The position numbers and the translations under genes are program-made. The notes beneath the pieces are model-generated. The model did no database searches. It was given only the letters and a program-made list of their open reading frames with translations, and was not told the origin of the DNA. Positions 20,930 to 34,118 of a stretch of 64,000 nt of DNA are shown here, piece after piece (within the stretch, counting starts at the first letter, position 1; every line of letters starts with the position of its first letter). The DNA is from Helichrysum umbraculigerum (Eukaryota; Streptophyta; Magnoliopsida; Asterales; Asteraceae): NCBI GenBank assembly GCA_949592205.1, contig CATIUR010000003.1:141523259-141587258 (forward strand), in the 5' to 3' direction.

Positions 20930-22210
20930 TCAATCCCTGTAAGCCCCCTCTTTTTCTTGATCCTTTAAGAATCCTAAGAATGCAAGAAACCCAAAGAAGA
21001 AGAATCCACCAGATGACCACCCACCTCCTCCACCTCCACCACCACCACCTCCATCATCATCACGTGGTGGTAGTCCAGTCCCTCCGTCATCAAGGTCTGG
21101 AGACTTCTCTTTCCCTGTCATCCGGTCAATTGTCAGAATAGATTTCAAACAAATAATTTGGAACAAATTACACAGCTAAAAGCAATTGATTTCTTGTTAG
21201 GCATTTATAACATGCAATTTGGTGTGGTCTTAGTTGTTACATGAAGTTGGATGTAAAGTAGGAACATATCTATGCATCTATGGTCAATTAACAAATTTCT
21301 GACATGTAATGAACAAAGCTAATCTTCTTTTGTCATTCCTCATGCCAAATGAACAAACATTTCATAAAGGTCCAGTGTCACAAAAATTTCAATAAGTAAA
21401 ACTACAAGTACCTTGTATAGGAGCAATGGTAATCGTTGACGACTGGCGTGTGACGGTCTGAGTCTGCTCTGCACCCATTCTAGCACTCTGCATAAGAGAA
21501 AAACACAAGATCAATACATAAATCTCCAGAAGTTCTACTAAACTACTTTAGATGTAGATGAAAGATGCATAAGGATCTTGTATTCGTGGTAAATGCAACA
21601 AGTTGCCCCTGTTACAGACTTGGCTCTATATATTAGATTATCATTGTCATTATATCAAGCTGATGATAGTACTAGATTGCTTGGACTTTTATTCCTAGTA
21701 AAATCTACACCCATTTATAGTCTTACGATAATATTGATGCTAAAAAAGGAACAGTATGATAAAAATGTATAACTTTCAGACATCCTACAATGATGCTTCG
21801 AAATCCACAAGGTTGAATTTACATTATATAACACCTAAGGTAAAATAACAACTCATAAGACAATATACTAACATATTGCAGGTAACATGACTAAACTCAC
21901 CATGGCTGCAGCACAAATAAAAGCGGCAGACTTCATTGGTGAAATTTGCTTTTTCCCTCCAAACGTTGCAGGCTGTATGCCAATTGGTCTGAGCGGCAAG
22001 GAACTGTAACCAATTGACTTATTTTGCCCCACTCTCTGTACTTCTGATCTTGCTGTTCAACGCATATCAACATTACACAAAATATAAAATCAGTCATTTT
22101 AGACCCTTCGAATATCAACCATAAACAAGATGCAAAAGCTATAGTATAATAGAAATCATACCTAGTTGAGAGGTAGAGCTAGGGATCAAACTCGCACTCA
22201 ATGAGAACAT
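20930..22210 (-). CDS. Glycine-rich 153-aa protein, resembling RF2 fertility-restorer family
   Basis: Four exons: 22210-22162, 22052-21901, 21487-21412 and 21114-20930, all with GT..AG borders. They sum to 462 nt (153 aa). The N terminus is Ser- and basic-rich, like an organelle transit peptide. The C-terminal exon has an acidic LDDGGTG segment, PPRDDD, a run of 11 Gly, then a hydrophobic GGFFFFGFLAFLGFLKD segment that could span or lie on a membrane. Length and the Gly-run plus hydrophobic tail recall the mitochondrial RF2 glycine-rich protein of rice and its dicot homologues. That assignment is from memory of the family style, not an alignment. Gene structure is well supported; biochemical function is not visible. 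Confidence 0.8.
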
Positions 22211-22222
22211 TTTGTTAACAAC

Positions 22223-22505
22223 CTGCAGAATTCTCCACAACAATCCATTAACTTTATAATCTGAACTCATATAAAATCCATAAAGATGTTCGTTAACAAC
22301 CAATAACATGCCTAAGGACAAACAATTAAATGTACTTACTCAACCGGTAAAAACAATGACTTATCTACATAATTTCTTTTCGTAAACTTGGAAATTGTTT
22401 AAAAGATAGCTATAATTGATGGTAACTAGTTGAAGCGTTTAAATATTTTAATTACTGCGGTATGATGACGAAATATGTAAAACCCTAAATTAAGACAAAT
22501 TATAC
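22223..22505 (-). other. Leader intron of the RF2-like gene
   Basis: AAAAG|GTATAATT (donor at 22505) and TTCTGCAG (acceptor ending at 22223) flank a 283-base AT-rich interval that ends 12 bases before the ATG. The upstream exon would be a 5' UTR. Confidence 0.55.
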
Positions 22506-22717
22506 CTTTTATTGAATAGGATATGTTTTCCGACCAATCAGATATGATTCCGACAAAATAAATGATGAAGAAGACGTCGTCGCCGGCCGGCGAATATGAA
22601 TTGACGGAAACCTAATCGACGGAAAATTGGGGAAAATAGCGAGCGATTCAGAAAAAGGATGATTTTAGATGATATTGCTGAACTTTAAACAGGGCTTGCA
22701 AGTTATTACATTTTCCA

Positions 22718-23208
22718 TTTTAACCCCCTGTACTATTTCTTTTCATCATAACTTTCCCGAAATATTGTTTTCTTCATTGGTAATTTTAACCCCCTGCTAG
22801 TTAAGACTTAAGAGACGGCAAGAATGTTTGGGCTTTATCTATCTGTATTGGGCTTCCCAAAATGGGCAAACTGACTTGCAGGCTTGCAGCCCATACTTGT
22901 TAAAAATTATTATTTAGTTTTGGTGTTTTTAGTTGAACTCGAAGGATATCCGATTAGTATGTTGCTTTTAACTTTAGCGGGTGTTACATGTTGAGTGGTA
23001 ATTATTTATTTATTTATTTTTTTCAAAAAAGTATACCTCAAAAACAGTTTGCCAAACAGGAAAAAAAAACAATTGTATGGTAAATATTGGCTTCAACCAA
23101 TATCAACCGAATGTGTATATATATGTTTACCAAAACACTCTAAAATTGTTTGTACCCCATCCGTTCATTCTATGAAATTTTCACACAAAGATTTGCCAAT
23201 TTCAATCC
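22718..23208. repeat. Tandem duplication, copy A
   Basis: Runs from TTTCATCATAACTTTCCCG to CAATCCTC. Copy B begins at 23209 with the same words, is cut at 23460 by the retrotransposon nest, and resumes at 47443. Copies differ by several small indels, so the duplication is older than the insertion. Confidence 0.85.
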
Positions 23209-23460
23209 TCTTTTCATCATAACTTTCCCGAAATATTGTTTTCTTCATTGGTAATTTTAACCCCCTGTTAGTTAAGACGGCAAGAATGTTTGGGCTTTAT
23301 CTATCTATATTGGGCTTCCCAAAATGGGCAAACTGACTTGCAGCCCATACTTACTTGTTAAAAATTACGGAGTATTATTTAGTTTTGGTGTTTTGAAAAT
23401 TTTGACTTCAAAAAGTGTTTAGTTGAACTCGAAGGATATCCGATTAGTACGTTGCTTTTG
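23209..23460. repeat. Tandem duplication, copy B, left part
   Basis: Matches copy A from its start to GTTGCTTTT. It ends in the target duplication TTTTG (23456-23460) of the chromovirus. Confidence 0.85.
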
Positions 23461-23860
23461 TGTAACATCCTCCGTACCGGTCTGGTAATTTTTAATTTAA
23501 ATTGCTTATTTAATTGTATTAGAAATTATTTGATATTAATTGTTAAATTGAGAAACTGAGATTAATAAGTCTTAGGACTTATTGTGAATAGTAAATTGTT
23601 GTTTGTTTTAATTTATTATAGTTGTCGGTACAATAAAACAAGTTTCTCGCAAATGAATTTTAAGTTCCATGCAATAGATTGAATGGGGACTAGTTTTAAG
23701 TGGATACGGAGTCGGTGTAAAAGTTTAAACCGACTATATAACTTTCCCTTTTAGGAAAGTTTCTCACTTTCTTTTAAACCTTGAAACCTTAAAACTCAAA
23801 ACATAAACAATCAAGAAACTTTGAAATCTTGAGCTGTGATTGTGATCTTGTAACATTCAT

Positions 23861-23861
<1 letters not shown>

Positions 23862-23923
<62 letters not shown>
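23862..23923. repeat. (TCA)n microsatellite in the 5' LTR
   Basis: About 20 TCA units here against about 7 at the same place in the 3' LTR (45970-45990). The two LTRs were identical at insertion, so the difference arose in place. Confidence 0.85.
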
Positions 23924-24175
23924 TGTTTTTAGTAATCTTCAAGTGATAAGTTTGATTTATTTTGATTATGTTTAAAATCATAGGTGTTCATGATTTTTAA
24001 GGGAATCAAAGTGAAATAGTTGATTTCGATGTTAGTAAATGGTTACTTGATGATATTGATTGTTATAGTTGTTAGTAGTTATGTTAAAATGACCATAGAA
24101 AACTGATTTGGTGATTTTTAGATTAGTTTCGGGTCTGGGTTTTGGTTCAGGTGTAAGTCGCTGGAAGAAGGGTAG

Positions 24176-24380
24176 AACCCGGCGGGTCATGCCCCAACCC
24201 GGCGGGTAGTTCATCAATACCAGGAACCCGGCTGGTAAACCGGGAATCCGGCGGCTCGTATAGGCTTTAAAACGCAAAATATTTATGTTACCACCAAATG
24301 TAATTTACCCGGCGGCTAGACCATGTGAGCCGGCGGGTAGTGTGTGGAAGCCGGCGGGTCTGGACCCCCAGCCGGCGGCT
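24176..24380. repeat. Eight CCGGCGG palindromes in the chromovirus 5' LTR
   Basis: Copies include AACCCGGCGGGT (twice), AACCCGGCTGGT, AATCCGGCGGCT, TACCCGGCGGCT, AGCCGGCGGGT (twice) and AGCCGGCGGCT within 205 bases. They are absent from the rest of the LTR. The matching cluster in the 3' LTR is at about 46244-46448. Confidence 0.8.
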
Positions 24381-25375
24381 TGTTTGGCTGTCCAACCTTG
24401 CATCTTTACTTGACTTATTCAATGTTGATTGATTGCTATATGTTATAACATTGATGAGTTGGTAGTAGTACATGATAATAGCTATGTTGTGATTCATTAT
24501 ATGTGAATAAGAGCTTGTGATTGTAATGTTAATTGTACTAAGCTCCTAATGTTATGTATTGATGATTCTGATTTCTAATTTATATCTGATTGTTGATTCT
24601 CATATCTTCAGAGAACTCAGCGAGATAAGACAGCTGAGTAAGTGAATCGAGACAATCAGGTGAGTGGATTGAAACTCACAGTTTGGTTTGGTTGTGTCAG
24701 TTTGATTTCAATAAGTAATTATAGGATTACTATTGATAGGAAGTTAAATTTGAAATGATATGCCATTGGATTGGTTGATTGATTAGCCTGTGTGCTGGAA
24801 TGTAGAATTCAGAGGTCAACTAGATTGTTGGTTGGACTTGATTGCTATTGTTGGTCACCACAGGGTTGTGTACATGTGTTGATGAAGATTAGCAATAAGT
24901 TAGCGGTTAATCACTGTTTTGGCCTATAGTTGATTTAAGTGTTCTGATGGGGCAACCGGCACAGGGTCCTTAGGAACCACCGTTCCTCTTGACGATATTT
25001 GTTACATTATTGATTGTGAACAGATTGCTAGCTAAAATAAATCGTAGTTGCTTATTCATTCACTTAGCTTCGTGCTAATCCCTCAATTTACTACCTGCAG
25101 GTTATGTTTATTATGTGGATAGTCAGGAATGGATGTTTTGATGCTGGGAATGTTTGAAACTTGCAACTCTGATCAAGTTCGTTATAAACAATGTTTTGTA
25201 ATATATAATGTCCCGGTTTGTAGATAAATTAACTGTGTTTGGTTTAGTAGTTAAACATGTTGTATAAATGTTTGTGAAAATTTCAAGCAACATTTTAATA
25301 AAATATGTATTGTAAGTATACGCTTCCGTGGTAAATAATACAATATTGTGCTATTAAATGAGGGGTGTTATAAGT

Positions 25376-25389
25376 TGGTATCAGAGCAA
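25376..25389 (+). other. Primer binding site (initiator tRNA-Met type)
   Basis: TGGTATCAGAGCAA starts four bases after the 5' LTR. This is the usual primer site of plant chromoviruses. Confidence 0.9.
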
Positions 25390-26968
25390 TAGTTTGGGTG
25401 AATTGAACATGATAGGATATTCAATCCCAAACTTTGATTCAGTTGTGTCAAACATTCTTAGGAATGGGATTATGTACTGAATGCGAATTGGTTAGTAGGA
25501 TAGGTGCTAACGATTAACGATTTGTGAGTTGTTGTTATGTTTACAGATATGGCGGATAACGAGCAACCACCTGTTAACCCTAATAATGTCTCAAGGCCGG
25601 AAGTTACTGTTAAGACTCATGATGACCGGACTGAGCACGCTGGTACTTCTTTTCATGTGTGACAATCCTCCAATTAGGGTACAATCTTAACTTAAGTACA
25701 TGCATTACCTAGAGTAATTCCCTGATTAGTGAATTCAAAACGATTTATGTGTTAAGTTTTATGAAACTTGCTATGTGATAACGTGACGTATTTGATCGTA
25801 GTTATATGTGTATATATAATTACGTACGAAGTAAACATATTGAACTAGACAAACTAAATACAATAGTGTTGGTGATACCAAAATAATTAATAATTCAAAA
25901 ATTATTAATTACAACTATTAGATATTATATTATTGAGATAATATAACAAATTATACGTTTTATATTAAACGTATCAAACGCGAATGATAAAGTTCCAAAA
26001 TGAACTTCAATATACTTTTGAATAACTTCTTGTTTGAAATTATTATATAAAAGTATTAGTACAAAAATAAAACGAAAACATTTAGGTGACATTTTTGTAC
26101 GCATTATACACGAACAGAAACAATTTTAAAACGCGTTTAGAGGTTCAAAAAATAAAAGTATTATTTTGCTAGTTACTGTTTTAGTATGTAGAACATTACT
26201 TCAAAATATAAAGTCCAAATTTGACTGAAATCTGGCACGCGATTTAACCGTACAATACTTTTACTGTAAACAATTTTATTAATACTTTTAATAAAGTATT
26301 TCATTTTTATAATTATCAATTACTAAGTTTAAAATATAAATTAAACTAACGAGTAATTTATCTATACCTGAAGTACCATAAATTATACCCGTACACGAAA
26401 TTAACGGGTTAAAAACCCAAACTTTTTACACAAACTAAATATCTAGGAGACATATTATCACTCCCTCCATGCTGCTCTTTGAAAATCACGACCCAAAAAG
26501 CTTTCTCTATACACTTCATCTCCTTCTCCAATAATTCAATCCACCAAACTCTTTCTTCACTCTTGTGTGTGTGCGACTGGAAAAGGAGCAGAGGAAACAA
26601 CAAGCAGGAGAAGCAACATCACCATCTTCATCATCCTTCATCTTCATTTCTTCACAATCATCACACAAACTCAGACACAAACAAAATGGTTTCTTGATCA
26701 TTATCATCATCATCGTTCGTAATCATCATCATCACAGAATCATCATCATCCTCATCTAAAATCATTGTGAGGATTTTTACCCATTTTATTTCATTTATAT
26801 AGATTATGTAATTTATGAAATTGGTTGATGATTATTGTTATTAGTTGTTAAAAACATGTTATAATGCGTTTATATAACATATAATGATGATTGATCATGT
26901 TAAAAACGAGTATATATCAAAATCAATAAGTATAAATAAGAACAGAGGACGAACAGACCTGTCATGGC

Positions 26969-27189
26969 CATGATCCGGCGGATCATGCCCATGACCCGGC
27001 CATGATCCGGCCATGACAACTTGAAACGATAAATTAACACTTGAAAACTTCACTGATTCGGAGGATCACATTATGATCCGGCGGATCATAACTATTTTTA
27101 TGTGATCCGGAATTTTATAAACTTGATCCGTAGGATCCACAAAATTCACACATGATCCGGCGGATCAAGAACAGATCCGGCGGATCACC
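26969..27189. repeat. Cluster of GATCCGGCGGATC palindromes in the solo LTR
   Basis: Perfect or near copies of TGATCCGGCGGATCA at four places, plus diverged ones (TGATCCGGCCATGA, GATTCGGAGGATCA, TTGATCCGTAGGATCC) in 220 bases. The core is shared with the chromovirus LTR cluster, but the outer letters GAT/ATC are different. Confidence 0.8.
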
Positions 27190-28599
27190 GAGTATTCTTG
27201 GTCCCAGACTTTACATTCTATAAAACTATTAACCGATTATACAACTATTGATACGAAATACTACGACACGAGACTTAGTATTTAGACGGACACGATATTG
27301 AGACATTTTGAATTCGGACATTTGGTGCGCGACAAGTTTGAAACAATTACAAATTATATATATAAACTAACGGACAATATATATATAACAAGACGAATAA
27401 AATGAAGCGACAACTTATATATAAATAGATACAAAACTTTAACAATTGTATTTATATATACAACGACAAACAAAAACGAGTTATATTTTATAACAAACAA
27501 AGTTACATTTTTGAAACCTAAACGACAACTAAGTTTTATTCGCGACAAATACAAATGACTTATAGATATATACGATATAACAAAGTTATTTTGATAACTA
27601 TTATAATTATGTTTTGAAAACATAATCAACAACAACGACAATTACACATATATATACATATACGCGACATTTACAATATATGTATATATGGATATAAACC
27701 ATGACGACAACTGATATATATACTAGAATATATATATTCAACTAATAAGTATATGTAAATATATACTTAAATGCAACGATTATTTCGGCACAAAAGTCAC
27801 CAACAACTAAAATGTTATAAACATTTCAACTTAACAAATAATCCATATACTTATACATAGTATTATTATTTGCGTCTAGGTATTTGAGGGACGCGTTTGG
27901 ATTATTTGCTAGCTATCTATTTTTGCTGAAGACTTGCTACACGTGAGTTCACAGCCCCTATCTTTTATTGTTTTAAATGCTTTTAAAACCAGGGGTGGAA
28001 AACATAGAAAAATGTGATATAACATGCTATATGCTTTATGTATTGCGCTGCATGCTATTATATGAAACTGATTAACATGATTTCTTTCATGCTATAAAAC
28101 TTGAACTGTTTCTATAAAATGTTTTCATATTGATTGAACTTGAACTAATTATATGAAACGTTTTCACAACATTTTGGGAATAAGACAGCAGATCTTGGTA
28201 CGATCATAGGTTTACGTGAGGTAGTTGTAGTGCACATAAGTTCCAGTGCTTGCAACCTATAACCATTAGCTAGGTGACTCTAGCCACTGAGTATACAGAT
28301 AGTACTATCGATTTGACAACCCTCCCAGGATATTACTCGTTGGTCATTCCAACCCCATCGACGGCAGTCGTAACGAGGAGTGTATACTTACCGTGTTACT
28401 GAGGCAAAAACAAAACAACTAGTCGTGGTTTGGTTATAGTACTAGGCATCGTTACTTTAACTTTAAAGGTGTCGCTCACCTTAGAGGGATTATAGTCTAA
28501 ATTTCCCACACAACTAAACAACTAAACAACAACTTGATTTGGGAAGGGTATTCCCTGTGATAACTATTAGGACAGGTGTTCCTATGAGAGACTATTTTT

Positions 28600-29340
28600 A
28601 GGAAACGTTTACCTTGAATGGTTAAACCTGGTTTCCCTACAAAACAACTATTTTTAGGAAATGTTTACTTAAATGTTAAACTTGTGTTTCCTGCAACAAT
28701 TATTTTGGAACGTTTACTTTATTGTTAAACTTGTGTTCCTGTTAACTATCTGTTGGAAAATGTTTACTTGACTGCTAAACCTGATTTTCCTTTAACTATT
28801 GAACTGGAAATGTGTATTTGATTTATAAACTTGAATTTCCTGTAACGACTTGAATTGGGAAATGTTTACTTAATTGTTAAACTTGTATTTCTTGTGATAA
28901 CTAAGAGGATAGGTGTTCCTACACAATTACTTTTTAGGAAATGTTTACTTAAATGTTAAACTTGTATTTCCTGTGATAACTAAGAGGATAGGTGTTCCTA
29001 CACGTTTGCCTTATTTTGGAAATGTTTTCCTTGAATGGATAAACTAGTGTTTCTAAACGCATAACTATTTTAGAAATGTTTTCCTTGAATGGATAAACTA
29101 GTGTTTCTAAACGCATAACTATTTTGGAAATGTTTTCCTTGAATGGATAAACCAGTGTTTCTAAACGCATAACTATTTTAGAAATGTTTTTCTTCAGTGG
29201 ATAAACTAGTGTTTCTAAACGCATAACTATTTTAGAAATGTTTTCCTTGATTGGATAAACTAGTATTTCTAACTCTTAACTATTATAGAAATGTTTTCCT
29301 TGAATGGATAAACTTGTGTTTCTTACAAAGCATTTAGGAA
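28600..29340. repeat. Tandem repeats, ~54-bp unit, in the solo LTR
   Basis: A unit with GAAATGTTTTCCTTGAATGG, then ATAAACTAGTGTTTCTAAAC and GCATAACTATTTT, repeats at a 54-base period. About five close copies lie in 29010-29290, with diverging copies on both sides. Read on the minus strand it makes an 18-residue repeating open frame (28949-29224) that is a by-product, not a gene. Confidence 0.85.
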
Positions 29341-31656
29341 ATGTTTATCGTATCCGAATAGACCTGTTTTCCTACTTGACGATTAACTTGTATTAACAAC
29401 GATTATTAAACTGCAAATCTTAGTTTGGAAATGGTACTTTCTGGAGATTACTTATTTGGAACTACACAACTGATAGGAAATGTTTGCTTTGATTAGTTAA
29501 ACCCTTGTTTCCTGCAACTACTTAAGAGGAAATGTTTTTGATTAAACTTGTGTTTCCTACACAACTATTCATTTGTAGCAAGAATGACATTCTTACTTTA
29601 TATAGGAAATGTTTTCTTTAACTAGAATAACTTGTATTTCTTACTAAACTTATAAACTTTATGTTTCACTGTAAACGAATGATTTATTCATAACTTGGTT
29701 TGACCACTAATAACTAAAACCTGTGAATTCACTCAACATTCAATGTTGACGTTTTACTATGTTTTTCAGGGAATTAGGACTCAGGTACTGATGCATGCAT
29801 AAAGGACGTAAGTTACCCACGATGAATTAGGATGCCACTTTTGGGACAAATGTATTTTTACAACACTTTACTTCTATGACTTGACAAGTCGTAGTTTTTG
29901 TAAATACTTTTATATTAATGGCATCTTAATTACTGTTCTGCAATGATCATAAGCTCTGATAAAAGGAATGCATACTGCTGACGTCAGCGCCCCCGCTTTT
30001 TAATTAATACATATATGCTTCCGCTAATAAATGATAATGCTTCCGCTAAACTATCATTAAACACGATTACCGATTTTGGGGGTGTGACATCATGCTAGAG
30101 AAGAATTAGAAAAAGATGAGTATCTACTTCATTTGGAAGAGGAAAATCAAGCACTCAGAATGTATAAACAACAAAAAGAGGCTGAATCATCTCATCCTGT
30201 GTTTAGTACGATTTCACCGCCAAAACAAAAGGTGTGTTCTTTTAAAACCTTTATGAGCAGTAACCCGTCTGTGTATTCTGGTAGTACAAATCCTTCCGTA
30301 ACTCTAGATTGGTTGAGGGATATTGAAAAGAAATTTGAAGTTTGTCAATGTGAGGAGGAATTAAAGGTTCCTTATGCAACTCAACTTTTAAAAGGACCAG
30401 CTATGAATTGGTGGGATTCGATTACTTCTGTGTTATCTCCTTTTCAGAAAGCATCTATCCGATGGCCTGATTTTCATAACGAAGTTTGTAAGCAGTATTG
30501 TTCAAACTTTGATATAGCTCGGATTCGAAAGGAATTTATGGATTTGCAAATAACTGATAAAATGTCAATGGATGATTTGATTAATCAGTTTTCAGAGAAA
30601 CTTAGGTTTGTTCAGCAGTGGGTTCCTGATGAGAGAACCAGAATCGAACAGTTTGTGGGCACTTTACCAAATCATTATCGAACTTCAGTGAGGTTGGCGG
30701 GTTCTCTTTCCCAAGCTTTTATGTTAGCTCGGTCAGTTGACAGTGATTTGAGACCTCAAGAGGCACCAAGTAAAGAAATGGTCTCTCAGAAATCTAGGAG
30801 TGAATCTTCTAGTAAAGGTAAGCAGCGGTGGCAAGGAAATCAACAGGGTAAGAAACAAGAGAGTCGTGGTGGTACTTCTGATCGTCCCAATTGGTGTATT
30901 AAATGTAGAGCTAGACATTTTGGGCCGTGTACTGTGCAAACCACTAGATGTGTGAAATGTGGTGTGATTGGTCATGAAGCCAAGGATTGTGTTTTTCCTA
31001 CTTATGTGTGTTGGAATTGTCATAAGGAAGGTCATCGTGCAAATCAGTGTTCTGAGGCTAAGAGACAGGGTTCTAGGTCGGTTGTTAGTTCGTCATCTTC
31101 CGGTCAGAAGTGGAAGAATCCGCCATCTGCAGTTAGTAGGGCTTTTCAGATGACAGTGGATGAAGCTGTCCACACAGATGATGTTATCACTGGTACTTTT
31201 CTTGTAAATTCTGTACCAGCACGTATTTTATTTGATTCTGGTGCAAATTGTTCTTTTGTATCTGTGTGTTTCTGTGACAAGTTGAAAATGATGCCTACTG
31301 TGATTAGAAACCCTGTGGAAGTAGAAATAGCTAGTGGCAAATCAGTTCCTGTTACCACTTCGGTAGTTGGAGCTAGTATTATGATAGATGGTCAGACTTT
31401 CCCAATTTTATTTCTTTTAATGCCAATTGCTAGTTTTGATGTAATTATTGGCATGGATTGGTTAAGTCAGTGTAAAGCAAGTATAGATTGCCACAATAAG
31501 CTGATTAGAATCCCAATTTCTGATGGGTCATATGTTGTGGCTCGAGGAGAAAGGGATAGTGGGGGTATACCTTTGATTAGCATGATGAAAGCTAGGAAGT
31601 CATTGTCCAACGGTTATGAGTCGTACCTAGCTTATGTGATTGATACTAAAGTATAA

Positions 31657-32938
31657 AAGAAATCTCTTTCTGATGTCCCGGTTGTTTCTGAATATCCGGA
31701 AGTGTTCGCTGATGAATTACCTGGTTTACCACCGGTTAGGGAAGTTGAATATCAGATTAATCTTGTTCCTGGCTCGTCACCTGTAGCCAAAGCTCCCTAT
31801 AGATTAGCTCCGTCTGAGATACGTGAAATGATGAATCAGATACAGGAGTTGTTGGATAAAGGGTTCATTAGACCTAGTTCTTCTCCTTGGGGTGCACCAG
31901 TTTTGTTTGTGAAAAAGAAGGATGGGTCTTTTCGTATGTGTATTGATTATAGGGAACTGAATAAACGAACAGTTAAGAATAAATATCCACTGCCTCGCAT
32001 AGATGATTTGTTTGATCAGTTGCAGGGATCTTCGTTTTATTCTAAAATTGATTTAAGGTAAGGTTATCATCAAGTTCGTGTTCGTGAACAGGATATTCCT
32101 AAAACTGCTTTTCGAACCAGGTATGGTCATTTTGAATTCCTGGTTATGCCTTTTGGTTTGACTAATGCTCCAGCAATTTTTATGGATTTGATGAACCGTG
32201 TATGTCGACCTTTTCTTGATAAATTTGTGATTGTATTTATCGATGATATTCTAGTATATTCTAAATCCGAATCAGAACATGAAAAGCATTTGAGGTTGGT
32301 GTTGGAAACCTTGAAGAGAGAACAATTATATGCAAAGTTTTCTAAATGTGAATTTTGGATTCGGGAGGTGCAATTTTTGGGTCATATTATTTGTAATGAT
32401 GGTGTTAAAGTTGATCCTTCGAAAATTGAAGCTGTAATGAATTGGAAAGTTCCAAAGTCTGCTTCAGAAATAAAAAGTTTTCTTGGTTTGGCGGGTTATT
32501 ACCGAAAGTTCATAAAGGACTTTTCTAAAATTGTCGGTTCATTGACTAAATTAACCCGTAAGGATGAAAATTTTGTATGGACTGAACAGCAGGAAACAGC
32601 TTTTCAGATTTTGAAACAGTTGTTATGTCAGGCTCCTGTGTTAGCATTGTCAGATGGGTCTGATGATTTTGTTGTTTACTGTGATGCATCGATTGCTGGT
32701 TTGGGGTTGTGTTTTGATGCAGCGAGACCGTGTTATTGCTTATGCTTCTCGTCAGCTCAAACCTCATGAAAGAAATTATCCTACCCATGATTTAGAGCTT
32801 GCAGTGCTTTGAAAATCTGGAGGCATTACTTGTATGGTACTAAGTGTGTTATTTGTACAGATCACAAGAGTCTTCAGTATATGTTTTCACAGAAAGAGTT
32901 GAATATGCGTCAGAGACGATGGTTAGAGTTAATCAAAG
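31657..32938 (+). pseudogene. Chromovirus pol, 5' half: reverse transcriptase and start of RNase H
   Basis: Continues in the gag frame. RT motifs include FVKKKDGSFRMCIDYRELN, the catalytic FIDDI at 32236-32250 and FLGHIICNDG. A TAA interrupts it at 32059. Near 32705 the frame shifts, and a further small deletion lies near 32810 in RNase H. The coding trace ends where the Tat-lineage element inserted. Confidence 0.9.
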
Positions 32939-32943
32939 ATTGT

Positions 32944-34023
32944 TGTTGTGGGTAGATTTTCACTAACCTTTACAGGATCCTAATCAGCATCATATGGACA
33001 CCCTGCAGGTATGAAAGTCGTTTATATTTTATATTCATATCTCAGGATAATGATGGTTTTTAAGTCTGTTTTTAGGATCACAGATACATGTAAGGATCCT
33101 GGATATATTGTTATTATTTATCTTGCAAGATCCTATTCAGGATATATTTATCTAACACAATTATGCAGGATTCTGGACCGGGAAGATATTTATTTAAGGA
33201 TCCTATGATCAATCTCGGAGTACACATAGCTCAGGATCCTGGACTTATCTTAGTTAAGGATCTTGAACTATATAACACGTTTGTTTTTCTTGAGTATTGA
33301 CCAGGTCTTAGAAGAAACGCGTTAATGAGATATGCTCCGGATTACGTGAAGAGGATCTGATACGATTTCATGAAGACGAAGTCTTACGCACGTGTAAAAT
33401 GAAGTCAAAAGAGACGTTGGTGGTCTTCATCATTCCTCGGAGGATCCCTGATATTTCGAAATTATAGTTAAACGCTCTTAGTATTTAAACGAGGCTCGGA
33501 TGATCATTTAGGTTAACGAATACTTGCTATTTTTCACCTGTAAACACTCAAACACTCTGCTATCATTCTCGTTCACGATCAACACTTAGCTAAAAACACA
33601 CACAAATTCACTTAGCCGATCATCCTTGCGCTCTTAGTTTGTAATCAATTACTTTCATTTTGATAAATTTAACAAAGGCAAGGATCGTTTGATCCTTCCC
33701 GAGGTTTTGTGCCGGCGATCAACCTTGATCAAGGGCTTTCCTCGTATATCATCGTGTCAATTGTACTTATTTCATATTTTCATTGTTTAACTTGCATATT
33801 ACTGATCTTTTCATTGTGAAAATAACATTATCCTCATTCTGTTCTTGAGCTTTGATATTAAAACGTTTGTTCAACAAGGATCTACGTATTTAACACAAAA
33901 ATATTTACTTACTAATAGAGATAATCGTGTTTCTACGTAATTATCTTGAGAGTAATTTTTACACCTGACCTCACAAACTAATTTTTGATCACTTAATTGC
34001 TTTAGTAATTTTTGACCAAAACA
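32944..34023 (+). repeat. 5' LTR of the Tat-lineage element
   Basis: 1080 bases, TGTTGTGGGTAG to CCAAAACA. It contains many AGGATCC words. About six single-base differences from the 3' LTR were seen. Confidence 0.93.
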
Positions 34024-34026
34024 ATT

Positions 34027-34044
34027 TGGCGCCCACCGTGGGGC
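34027..34044 (+). other. Primer binding site of the Tat-lineage element
   Basis: TGGCGCCCACCGTGGGGC follows the 5' LTR after three bases. It has the TGGCGCC.. form typical of Tat elements. I do not assign the tRNA. Confidence 0.75.
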
Positions 34045-34118
34045 AATTGGTGTTTTTCTTGATCAAGCTTTTGTTAAAATTTCTGTTGAGTCATCTTTTT
34101 CAAAGATTTCTGTCGAAA

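Larger units (their letters stand above)
23461..25372 (+). repeat. 5' LTR of the chromovirus
   Basis: 1912 bases, from TGTAACATCC to GGGTGTTATA. It contains a TCA microsatellite (about 23862-23923) and a cluster of eight CCGGCGG-type palindromes (24176-24380). It is 39 bases longer than the 3' LTR because the microsatellite is about 13 units longer. Confidence 0.95.
25658..30089 (+). mobile_element. Solo LTR (4.4 kb) inside chromovirus gag
   Basis: Begins TGTGACAATCCTCC and ends GGGGGTGTGACA. It is flanked by the perfect duplication TCATG (25653-25657 and 30090-30094). There is no internal second LTR, PBS, PPT or gag/pol similarity, so a solo LTR left by LTR-LTR recombination fits best. It carries CAT/TCA-rich DNA (about 26600-26760), a palindrome cluster (26969-27189) and a 54-bp tandem repeat block. 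A non-coding internal-less element cannot be excluded. Confidence 0.8.
25549..31656 (+). pseudogene. Chromovirus gag-protease, split by a solo LTR
   Basis: The ATG at 25549 opens 36 codons and is cut at 25657 by the solo LTR. Past the right TSD the frame resumes at 30095 in phase and runs to a TAA at 31656. The 3' part shows the gag core (TLDWLRDIEKKFEVC, AMNWWDSI, IEQFVGTLP), zinc knuckles CVKCGVIGHEAKDC and CWNCHKEGHRANQC with an irregular CIKCRARHFGPC before them, then a retropepsin domain with DSGA at about 31234 and IIGMDWL. Apart from the insertion, gag itself is open. The TAA at 31654 separates it from pol. Confidence 0.9.

Noticed and set aside
21030..21070. Gly-run in the RF2-like protein as a repeat error or frameshift
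   Set aside because: It is encoded by mixed GGT/GGA/GGG codons within an exon that joins in phase, so it is genuine coding sequence.
28949..29224. Minus-strand frame of repeated 18-residue units
   Set aside because: Direct product of the 54-bp tandem repeat, period divisible by three, with no independent coding sign.
28600..29340. Regularly spaced repeats as a possible CRISPR array
   Set aside because: Units are contiguous, diverging and without unique spacers, in plant LTR DNA.
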